Both the position numbers and the translations under genes were made by a program. A stretch of DNA of 64,000 bases from Thinopyrum elongatum (Eukaryota; Streptophyta; Magnoliopsida; Poales; Poaceae): assembly GCA_011799875.1 (NCBI GenBank), contig CM022299.1, positions 34,244,755 to 34,308,754 of the forward strand, in the 5' to 3' direction. Numbering within the stretch: position 1 is the first letter of the stretch; each line of letters begins with the position of its first letter. Below are positions 22,474-31,320 of the stretch, piece after piece. The notes beneath the pieces were generated by a model. It saw only the letters and a program-made list of their open reading frames with translations. It did no database searches and had not been told where the DNA came from.

Positions 22474-25400
22474 ATGGGACAGAGTGTGGATACTCCTTTC
22501 TTTACACTAGAACTTGAGCATGGTGGAATTTTCTGTGGACCAACAAATAGCATGGAGTATTACAATCCATCTGTGGAGGTGATTGATGATTGATTATGTT
22601 GATGCTGGGTCATTCTCATATGCAGTCATTGAAGAGCATCTAAAATGGCTGGGATATCCTGTCAATGAACACATAATTTACTGGCCAAGACCTGGAAAAC
22701 CAATATCAGATGGGATGGTGAGAATTAGAGGTGATGAGGATGTGCAGCAAATGATCAGAGAAAGTGCTAAGCATAAAGTGCTTGTAATCATGGTGGACCA
22801 TTCAGATTTCATCAGTAACTTTAGGGAAGATTTGATAGTGCCATCATTTCAGAGCCCTGACACAATGGCCATCTCAAATGTTGTTGTAGGCAGTGCAACA
22901 TCATCTCACAGCCTCATTTCAGTCAATGTTGAATGTCCCCTTTCAGAGGCTCTAGCAGATTTGCAGTCTGAAGATAATTTGCTTACTTATGGTGCACAGT
23001 CTGAAGATACAATGCTGTCAGATTCAGATTTCAGTGACAGTGATTATGACATAGATGATGGTGATGATGATCTTTATGAAGAGAACATTGACTTTGATGT
23101 TAATGAACAAGCTGAGCTAGAGGAGGAAGAGGTTGAGCCTGACAATCTACTTGATGATGAAGATCTTGACATCTCCACTGAAGAACAGGAGCAACTTAAG
23201 TACAAGTTCAAAGCTTTCAATTCCATGGTGGACATGAAATCCCCTGTGTTTAAAGTGGGCATGGTCTTTGCTGATGTGGTTGAGCTGAGGAAAGCTCTTA
23301 CTGCATATTCAATAACGAACAGAGTGCAGATCAAGAAGCTGAAGAATGATAAGATAAGATTGGAGGCAGTGTGTACTGCAGGCTGCCCTTGGCTACTTAA
23401 GGATAGCTATGACAATAGGACTGGAGGATTTGTCATAAAGGCTTACAATTCAGAGCATGTTTGCCAGAAGAAATGGAAAATAAAATATTTGACAGCTAAA
23501 TTCTTGTGCAACTTTTTCATAGATGAGTTCAGAGATGACCAGAAGATGTCACTTGGCACATTTTCAAGAAAATGTACTAGTGAATTCAATGTTACCCCTA
23601 ACAGATGGAAGCTAGCAAGGGCTAGAAAGCAAGCACTTAATCAGATCCATGGTGATGAGGAGGAGCAGTTCAGCAGGTTATGGGATTATGGACATGAATT
23701 AAGGACCAAAAATCCTGGGTCTACATTTCTGGTTACTACTGAACTTGTCAAGGATACCAAGTTTCCATTGGGCAGGAAGTGTTTGAAAACATTGTATTGG
23801 TCTTATGATGCATGCAAAAGAGGGTGGCTAAAGGGCTGCAGGCCAATTATATTCATTGATGGCTGTCATATGAAAACAAGGTTCAAAGGAGTGCTGCTTA
23901 GTGCTGTAGGTATTGACCCTAATGACTGCATTTTCCCAATTGCAATGGGTTGGGTGGAAGTAGAATGCACTGGTTCATGGGAGTGGTTTCTGACCAGTTT
24001 GAAAGATGATCTCAACATCATTAACACTGCTCCCTACACAATTATGAGTGACAAGCAGAAAGGTTTAATAAATGCTGTGCATAAAGTTTGGCCTGATTCA
24101 GAACACAGGTTTTGTGTGAGGCACATCTATCAAAACTTCAATGAGAAGCACAAAGGGGAGGTTCTGAAGCAAGACCTGTGGGCCATTGCAAGATCACCTA
24201 ACAAAGTTAAGTGGAGAGAAAATTGTAAGAAGATGGATGATCACTGCCCAGCTGCATTTCATTGGACTGAAAGGCTGGAGCCAAAGACTTGGTGCAAAGC
24301 ATATTTCAGTGAATTTCCCAAATGTGATATTCTGCTCAACAATAACTCTGAAGTGTTTAACAGGTGAATTAGATGTTAACTTTGGTTCTTCAACAAATCA
24401 TTAGTACTGCTATGCACATCATACATAACTGAATTCTTCCACTCTTTGTGCAGCTACATCCTTGATGGTAGAGAGATGCCATTGCTTAGTATGCTTGAAT
24501 ACATTTTTTACAAGATCATGCACAGGCTAGTGAGTAAGCAGAGAGAAGCTATAGAAAAGTGGGCTCACCAGAGGATATGCCCTAAGATCAAGAAGAAATT
24601 GGACAAGAATATTGAGTTTGCTGCAAATTGCCATGTATCAGAAGCTGGCCAGCAGATGTTCAAAGTTCAGTCTGGTAATTCTAGCTACACAGTGAACCTG
24701 TGCTTGCACACTTGTGATTGCAAGAGATGGCAGTTGGGGGGAGTACCCTGTGGGCATGCTGTAGCTTGTTGCAGGGAAGAGAGAATTGATCCTGAGACAA
24801 TGGTTCATGAATGTTATAATGTTCAAACATATCTCAAGGCATATGGGTACACTCTAGTCCCTCTAGGAGACCCAAAGGAGTGGGAGAAACAGAATGGATA
24901 TAAGGTATTTCCACCTGTCTTCACTAAACAGTTGGGGAGGCCCAAGAAGAACAGGAAGCAGAGACCAGAAGAGAAGATCAAGAATGGTGTCAGGGTTTTG
25001 AACAGAAAAGGTCTTACAATGCACTGCTCAATTTGTGGTAGAGCTGATCACAACAGAAAAGGTCACTACAGATGGCAGGAAAGTAACATTCAGGAGGGTG
25101 TAGAAGAGGTTGATGAAAACTATGATGACCCAACTTTTCTCTAGGTAATTCCAGTGTTCAACTTTAACTGAACTAACTGTACTTAACTGAATTTAAATGA
25201 ACTAACTGAACTTAACTGTACTTAAACTTAACTTAACTGAATCTAACTCAGTTTTGTGCTTTGCAGAACATCTTCCCTAACCAGTCAGATCCTAGGTTGG
25301 ACCCAACTGAGTCACCAACCAGTATGGTGTTCAACATGGCTCGAAGAGAGATTGCAAGTAGAGGTGCTGAAAGGGTTCATGTGCCACTGCCTGAGCTTTC

Positions 25401-25887
25401 TTCATTTGTTGCTGCTGCTGGTGCTGCCATGCCTCAGCCAAGAGTGACTACAGAAATGCACATAGGGAGGCAAACAAGGGCAAGCACACAAGCTGAAAAC
25501 AATGCAACTGCAGCTGGTAGGGGAAGAGGAAGGAAAAGAGCAAGAAATTTAGATGATGCTGCTGCTGGAGGAAGAGGAGCAAGTGCAACTGCAGGGAGAG
25601 GCAGAGGAGCAAATGCAACTGGAGGGAGAGGAAGAGGGGCAAATCAAACTTCAGGGAGAGGCAGAGGAGCAAATGCAACTTCAGGGAGAGGCAGAGGAGC
25701 ACATGCAGATGACCAAGTTCCATTTGCAGGGAGAGGAGGAGCACCAAATGCAAATGCATATGCTTGGAGAGGAGGACAAGCAAATGCAACTGCTTGGCCA
25801 GGAGGAGCAGCATATGCAAATGCTTGGACAGGAGGAGAAGTTCCATCTGCAGGGAGAGGAAGAGCAAATGTTCCATATGCAGGATGA
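22474..25887 (+). pseudogene. MuDR-type (MULE) transposase, two lesions
   Basis: DDE transposase of the Mutator superfamily. Exons: 22474-22593 (N-terminal), frameshifted into 22583-24363, then 24454-25144 and 25267-25887; introns 24364-24453 and 25145-25266 are GT-AG. Features in order: MuDR N-terminal domain, acidic stretch (about 23020-23190), MULE core with IDGCHM (first Asp) and MSDKQKG (second Asp) followed by FCVRHI, SWIM zinc finger CDCKRW...PCGHAVACC (about 24715-24775), zinc knuckle CSICGRADHNRKGH (about 25026-25067), and an RGG-type tail of GRGRGANAT repeats. Lesions: a short insertion near 22575-22590 shifts the frame, and TAG at 25142-25144 stands at the exon end where CAG would continue into the last exon. 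This copy probably cannot make full-length transposase. Confidence 0.85.
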
Positions 25888-26400
25888 AGATGGCTTCTGT
25901 TTGGAGATCAGAGGACAGTTCCTGATCTCAATGCTCCTGCTGATGATTTCATGGCACCACATCAGTGATTTGGTAGTACTGATTGCCTGCCATTCTTTTT
26001 GGATAAGCAAACAGTGGCATACATTGCCTCTTTTTTGTTAAGCAAACAGTGGCTTAAATTGCCTGTTTTTTGATGGCAAACTGTGGCTCACAATGGCATT
26101 CATTGCCCTTTTTGTAACTAACTTTTATGATGCATTACCAGTAATTTAGTTTCATGGATGTAGTATTTGTGGTTGTGTCAGTGATTGTGTTAGTGAACTG
26201 AAGATGCAGTTAACTGCAAATGCAGTTAACTGAAAATGCAGATAACTGCACATCCAGTTAACTGAAAATGCAGATATGCAGTTAACTGAAGATGCAGAGA
26301 ATGATTTTTTTTAATAATGAGTAACAAAATTGAGTGTGGAACACTGTGTTCTGCCAAATCTACTAAAATTAGGTGAAAAGGAAAAAATTCAAAAATATTT
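25888..26400 (+). other. 3' flank of the MULE transposase
   Basis: Contains near-direct repeats aagcaaacagtggc.ta.attgcc at about 26006-26060 and a cluster of cagttaactg at 26200-26300 (five in 100 bp). No further gene recognised. Confidence 0.45.
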
Positions 26401-26490
26401 AAAAATGCTGTGCCTGGGGCTCGAACCCAGGACCTGTTGTTACAATCGCTGAGAGCAATGCCAGCAGAGTAGTAGTAGTGATTTGTTAGG
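26401..26490 (-). other. tRNA-like (Pol III-type) fragment in the MULE
   Basis: On the minus strand a B-box-like ggttcgagcccc forms a strong T-arm (ctggg-loop-cccag, near 26415-26432), followed within about 15 bases by a T5 run (26405-26401). A tgtaac-containing anticodon-like segment lies before it. No matching acceptor stem was found, so it is not a functional tRNA gene; a SINE or tRNA-derived remnant is more likely. Confidence 0.45.
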
Positions 26491-26707
26491 TTGTAGGTAA
26501 CTACGTAGTTATTATGGGTCATCGTTTCGTCCGCTCGTTCGGTTTCCAACCCTTTAATACCACCCACCGCTCTGGTCGCCCACTCAACCAGCTCCACTCC
26601 CCTGCCCCAGTCCACCCACGTCTCTTCGGTCTCGCCGCTCCACCAACTTCCACGCCTCGCCTTGATAACCCTCGCTCGCCGCCGAGCTCAACGCCGTCGC
26701 CGACGCC

Positions 26708-27457
26708 ATGGACAACAACCCAGGGTGGCAACGAGCGATCGAGGATCTGGCTGGCGACGACCAGGCGGCCCGCGCGGATCTAGGGGAGATCGCGCGCTGG
26801 TTCCCTAACATCGGCATGATGCGCCACCATGCCCGCGGCCTCATCAAGATCATGACCGACGACGAGAAGCGGCGGGCTATGCCTCCCGGGCTGGGGGTTC
26901 CGCCTCCGCTCATCCTTCGCTTCGCAATGCTGGAGACGCGCTCCGACGACCCGCGGCAGCGCGCGAGGTGGTGGATGTATCGCTCGGCCACCACGCGCTC
27001 GCCGCACCCGGATCAGTTCCGCGTCGCGTCCAGGGCGCAGAGCGTGCGCGACATCGTCCTGGCCATCCCCGCGCCGGTGAACACCGCGTACTGGGACAGA
27101 TTCCAGCCCGAGCTCCTCGTCCACGACGACATCTCCGACGCGGAGTCGTCCGACTCCGACGACTCCGAGTACTGCAAGGTCGACTCCGACAACGACTCTG
27201 GCTACAGGGGGGACGCTGGCTCTTCTGACAAGGAGGAGATAGAGGTCGTCGTCCTGTCAGACGATGAGCCGGAGATCCAGATGGTGGTGCCCGTCGTCGA
27301 CCCCAGGGAGGGTGGTCACAGGGCTCGTCCAATCGAAGTGGACCTGCTTCCAGACGTGCACGACATCGTCAAGCAAGAGCTGGTGGAGGAGGCAGCGCAG
27401 GACGCGGTGGTGGAGCCGGCAAGGGAGGTGCGCCGCTCCGAGCGTCTCAAACGCTGA
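26708..27457 (+). CDS. Unknown 249-residue protein carried by the MULE
   Basis: Single open frame from ATG 26708 to TGA 27457, strongly GC-rich (codon third positions mostly G or C) in an otherwise AT-rich element. Residues 1-140 look globular, with many Arg and Trp (RWF, RWWMYR) and proline-containing segments. Residues 140-190 are very acidic and serine-rich (DAESSDSDDSEYCKVDSD). The end is basic (RRSERLKR), possibly a nuclear-localisation signal. No known domain was recognised. A CT-rich leader (26520-26707) precedes it. It could be a captured host gene or a true accessory gene of the MULE. The intact frame beside a damaged transposase argues for recent capture or selection, but this is inference. 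Confidence 0.6.
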   Translation: MDNNPGWQRAIEDLAGDDQAARADLGEIARWFPNIGMMRHHARGLIKIMTDDEKRRAMPPGLGVPPPLILRFAMLETRSDDPRQRARWWMYRSATTRSPHPDQFRVASRAQSVRDIVLAIPAPVNTAYWDRFQPELLVHDDISDAESSDSDDSEYCKVDSDNDSGYRGDAGSSDKEEIEVVVLSDDEPEIQMVVPVVDPREGGHRARPIEVDLLPDVHDIVKQELVEEAAQDAVVEPAREVRRSERLKR

Positions 27458-28335
27458 AGATGTGAAGAAGAATGAAGGAAGACTGAAGAAGAAGATGAAG
27501 TAGTTAGGTATGCTGCTTATAAGTTCAGCATATAAGTTAGAACTATTTTGCGTTTAGTTAAGTTAGGTGTGCTGCTTATAGATTCAGCACATAAGTTATT
27601 TGTAATGCTGCTATGGGAACTGCTGCAAGTTTATGGTTGCACTGATGCAAGGTTATGGTTGAACTGCTATGCTATGATGATCAAGTGATGATATGCTGCA
27701 ATGTTCCTATTTTGTTGTGTTGCAATGCTGCTGCTCCTGTGTTTGCCATGCTGCTGCTGTTGTCTTTGCCATGCTGCTGTACAAATGTGGTGTGTAGTAC
27801 TATAGATAGCATGTGCTGTTCTGTCCAAAAATAGCATAAATTTAGTACTGTACATTCAATAGGTACTTAATCTGTACTAGTTCCAATTCAGTACCTCCAC
27901 CTACCAGTATATGTGAGACAAATTCAGTGCACAAACATTCAGTTAACTGAGACAAATACAATTCAGTTCCAATTCAGTGCCAATTCATTTAAATTCATCT
28001 TCACTTAAACATTCAGTTAACTGAAACAAATACAGTTCATTAACTCATCTTCAGTTAAACTCATCTTCAGTTAAACTCATGTTAACTGAAACAAATACAG
28101 TTAACTCATACAAATTGAGTTAACTGAATTTGCAAACAAATACAGTTAACTCATACAAATATGTGAACTGCAAATTCAGTTTACTGAATCTTCAGTAACA
28201 CTGTCAAAAATTCAGTTAACTAAAAGCAGTCATACAAATAAAGTGCATTACATAATACTGGCATACAAATCAACCAAGTTCACTAAAGGAGTACAACTAA
28301 TTAATTGCTCCAACTTAAGCCAGCATTACACCAAC
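27458..28335. other. Spacer between the convergent MULE genes
   Basis: Contains repeats of tgctgctat/atgctgctg (27520-27780), then an AT-rich tract with many cagttaact and attcagtt motifs (27935-28220). It presumably holds the 3' ends of both neighbouring genes. No gene recognised. Confidence 0.5.
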
Positions 28336-28341
28336 AATGAA

Positions 28342-29583
28342 TTACTCAAATTCATCTAATATCTCCTTCACCCTCCTTATCTTGCTCTTGGTCTCCTCCT
28401 TGTGCCTGAATAAATCACCAATCATGTACTCTAGTTTCTTCTTCTCCTTCTTCAGCTCATCCCTCTGTGACACCACTTTGTCCATCTCTTCCTTCATGTT
28501 GTCCATCTGTTGCTTCATCTCATCCCTCTCTTTCTCTGCCTTAGCCCTCAAAACCTGATGAATGCTAGTGCTAGATTTATCAGACAGCTTCTTCTTCTCA
28601 AACTCTTGCTTTAGGTCAGAAAGAGCAAGTCTTGCATTGCCCAATTCAGTAATTGCCTGCTCCTTGTCAGCACCATCTTAGCAAAATCTAGTTTAAAAAA
28701 CCTTAGATCTTTTTCCATCTTTTCCTTCTCTCTCACAACCCTAACATTTTCTTCAGCATTAACTACATTCTCCTTGAGCCTTAGCTTGTTCTCATCTTCA
28801 TACATGCCCCAAACCCTAGCTAAACTCATCTTCAGAGTGGCAGGCCATTCAGGGTCAATCCACTCCACAAAGTTGCATTTAGGTATTTCCTACCAAATAA
28901 GAAAAGAAAACAACTTTAGATAAATGAAAAGCTTGGAGCACTATTGATTCAGTTAAATTCATTTAAATTCAGTCAAGTTCACTTAGCTTCATTTAAATTC
29001 AGTTAAGTTCAGTTAGTTCATTTAAATTCAGTTAATTTCACATACAAGATGCTGTTAAATGAAAATTTTAGTTAATTTAAATGCTGTTAAATGAAACCAA
29101 GATGCTGTTAACTGAATTTTTGTCAGTTAAATATATTGCTGCACTCTTATACATATCACAGTGAGATGACACATTCCAAATTTGCAGTTTTCTTCAGTCA
29201 ACTGAATTTTTGTCAGTTAACTATATTGCTGCACTCTTATACAGATCACAGTGACATGACACATTCCAAGTTTGGATATAACTGTAGATCTACTAACCTT
29301 TTGTGCACAAGCAAGATACCTCCTACCACTGTCAACAGATTCAAAGGACACAAACTTCTCACAGACGCATTGGTGTTCACATCTAGCTGCAAGATCTGGA
29401 GCAAGGCCTCTCCACTCAGAGCAGAAAATGGTGGCAGGAGCAGGAGCCTACAACACAATATAGTCAGCAAAATTCCCATTCTTGCCCTAACCCTAACTGC
29501 CAGAGCCGTACTGACGAACTAACCTCACTTGTGACAGAGTAGCCGTCCGACGACGAGCTGGATCCTTCACTCCAAGATACCAT
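28342..29583 (-). pseudogene. GRF-zinc-finger/coiled-coil protein of the MULE, frameshifted
   Basis: Three exons on the minus strand: 29583-29524 (MVSWSEGSSSSSDGYSV), 29447-29298 and 28889-28342, phase 0 GT-AG junctions. Exon 2 encodes a GRF-like zinc finger: FCSEWRG, then CEHQCVCEKF and FESVDSGRRYLAC, with spaced Cys/His ligands. Exon 3 starts with EIPKCNFVEWIDPEW and continues into about 130 residues of Lys/Glu-rich coiled coil ending at 28342. A one-base shift near 28675-28685 breaks the coiled coil, so the copy is probably defective unless this is a sequencing error. GRF fingers bind nucleic acid in other proteins; the role here is unknown. The gene faces the transposase, recalling the convergent mudrA/mudrB layout of maize MuDR, but there is no visible sequence relation to mudrB. 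Confidence 0.7.
28900..29290. repeat. 90-bp tandem duplication and attcagtt-rich intron of the GRF gene
   Basis: gctgcactcttatac followed by atcacagtgagatgacacattcc occurs at 29138 and again at 29228 with a few changes (period about 90). The stretch before it (28945-29100) is rich in aaattcagtta. Together they form the second intron of the GRF gene. Confidence 0.7.
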
Positions 29584-29744
29584 GGCGGCGAGCTAGCGGT
29601 GGCGGTGAGCTGGACGGCGGCGGTGAGTTGGACGGCGGCGACGAGCTGGAGCAGGGGAAGGAAGCGAGGGAGCAGAGAGGTGAGTGGAGGGGTGAGCTGC
29701 CGACAGGATTAGAACGAATATTCCAAAGAATATACCAACACAGG

Positions 29745-29968
29745 TGCCACTTGGTGTTGAACTGCGGGTTGATAAGGCAAGAAGGCAGGGGGCTAAGTGC
29801 AAAATGCCGCGCGCTGACCAGCCAGGCCACTTGGCATCCAGTTGGCGAGCTGTGATTGGTCTAGGACTAAATTTGCACCTCCATTGCAAGTTCAGGGATG
29901 AAATAATCTGCTTTTGCAAGTACAAGGACTAAACCATCACCTGACATGCAAGTTCAGGGACCTGGGGT
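29745..29968 (-). repeat. Right TIR of the MULE
   Basis: Inverted copy of the left TIR (three substitutions). The GRF gene promoter must lie between this repeat and 29583; the span includes ggcggcggtgagctgga tandem units at 29590-29650. Confidence 0.9.
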
Positions 29969-30945
29969 TTCCCCTCTGATCTACTCACCTCGCCGGGATA
30001 CCCTATCAAAGGATCTGCCAGATTCTACTTCGACAATGAGTCTTTCTTGAATTTTTCATGGATAAAATTAGAGAATTCTTAGTCACCAATTTTCAGCCTA
30101 ATGATGATTATAATATTGGCACATTTTAACCTTGAACTTATTTGCACATTTTCATATATAACATTGACATAAAGGGGCGCCAAGAAAATCTTGAGATTTA
30201 TTTATCCATTGTTAACAACTTCTCCTTAAAATCTTGAAATTCATTTATCCACAATTAACAACTTCTGCATTATCCTTTGGCATTTAACACTAGTGTACTT
30301 ACAACTCAAGTTTTTGTTAGCCCCACTAATAAATATAAGATAGAGAAGTGAACCTAGTTCTCACTGGGTTAGGCGAGTGGATGTAAAACCCAACCAACCG
30401 AATCCAAGTCCTCTTCATAGAGGCGTGGGTTTGGGTTTTTATTGTTTTAGAAAGATAGTTGTAGGGGCCTCCCTTGCCACTTTTCTTTCAAAAAAGATCA
30501 TTTCTAAATCAATAATAAAAAAATATGATATTATTATTTGGACATATATTGGGAAAGAGGTGTGCATCCCCCTTTGAAAAGTTTACAGTTTTTTTATGCA
30601 AATGTGCGGTAGAGATTAAAACATACCCCTTCGTTAAAACGGGTAGCATAGTCCTTTTTAGACTGATTATATCTTTTAATCGATCTCAATCTCTGCTCTT
30701 TTGGTCTCCACTCTATCGTTCTCAAGCGACCACTACCTAGTGTCGACCTTGTGAAAAATCGATCATGGTAGGCAAGAGGGTGCCACCTCCTCCAAAATCA
30801 ATCATGGTAGGCAGGAGGGTGCGTAGAGGATTAGCTTTTGTGTCCTCTTCTTCTCTCTTTCACCACAATCTCCCTTTTTTGTTGTTCAGATGCTTAGGCC
30901 AATCCTAGTCCTTAGAGTCCTCAATCCTACGCTGCCATTAAATCT
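29969..30945. other. Intergenic, no gene recognised
   Basis: AT-rich. The first part resembles the continuation of the 20.4-kb repeat copy. Near 30180-30270 a short segment repeats (atcttgagatttatttatcca / atcttgaaattcatttatcca). Nothing coding is visible. Confidence 0.4.
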
Positions 30946-30949
30946 CTGA

Positions 30950-31320
30950 ACAACACAGCTCGAGTGGCTATCCACGCATGCTAAAATCCGGGAGGAACCG
31001 TGTTCGATCCTCCCTCAGGATCCCACTTTTATTTTTTTTCTCAATCTAACTGGAATGAGCTAGCCCACTTAAGCTTCCTCTGCGCGAAAGCTTAACTATT
31101 GGATGCACGCGGGCATCCAAATGGAGCTCTCCTTTAGGCGCTGCATCAGGGGAGTTCCTATGCGCCGCTCATTGCGGCGAATTGCCGAGTGGACTCACAG
31201 GCGTGACTCCAGCTGGGTCGGCCCATTAGCATCACACAGTGAAAAATCCCAAAAAAGGGTGCTCGAGGGAGGGATCGAACAAAGGACCTCATGTTGCTTA
31301 CGCGCGAGCCTAGCCTAAGG
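30950..31320. other. Two tRNA-like sequences bordering an AT-rich element
   Basis: On the plus strand an A-box-like agctcgagtggcta (30957) and B-box-like gtgttcgatcc (31000) are followed by T4 and T8 runs (31027-31039). On the minus strand a B-box-like gttcgatccc (31280-31271) is followed by a T6 run (31256-31251). Neither folds into a complete cloverleaf by eye. They look like tRNA-derived promoters or SINE remnants. Confidence 0.45.

Larger units (their letters stand above)
22165..29245. repeat. Dispersed CAGTTAACTG palindrome family of the MULE
   Basis: The motif (t)cagttaactg(aa) and close variants occur in clusters at about 22170-22385, 25155-25250 (diverged), 26200-26300, 27935-28225 and 28945-29220. 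It occurs in introns and spacers but not in exons of the element, and no comparable clusters were noticed outside it. TTCAGTTAACTGAA is a perfect palindrome. Function is unknown. Binding sites or a structural/epigenetic role are possible, but this is inference. Confidence 0.75.
21403..29968 (+). mobile_element. Mutator-like element (MULE) with three genes
   Basis: Terminal inverted repeats of 224 bp (21403-21626 and 29745-29968) start accccaggtccctgaac and differ at only 3 positions. Between them lie a MuDR-type transposase gene (+, 22474-25887), a GC-rich gene of unknown function (+, 26708-27457) and a GRF-zinc-finger/coiled-coil gene (-, 29583-28342) convergent with the other two. The non-coding spaces are filled with the palindrome CAGTTAACTG and relatives. 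A clean 9-bp target duplication was not found next to the TIRs. The near-identity of the TIRs suggests recent mobility, although the transposase has two lesions. Confidence 0.85.

Noticed and set aside
25448..26041. Leu-rich minus-strand frame and Gln/Glu-rich plus-strand frame opposite the RGG tail of the MULE transposase
   Set aside because: They arise from translating the (gcaggaggaga)-type repeat in other registers.
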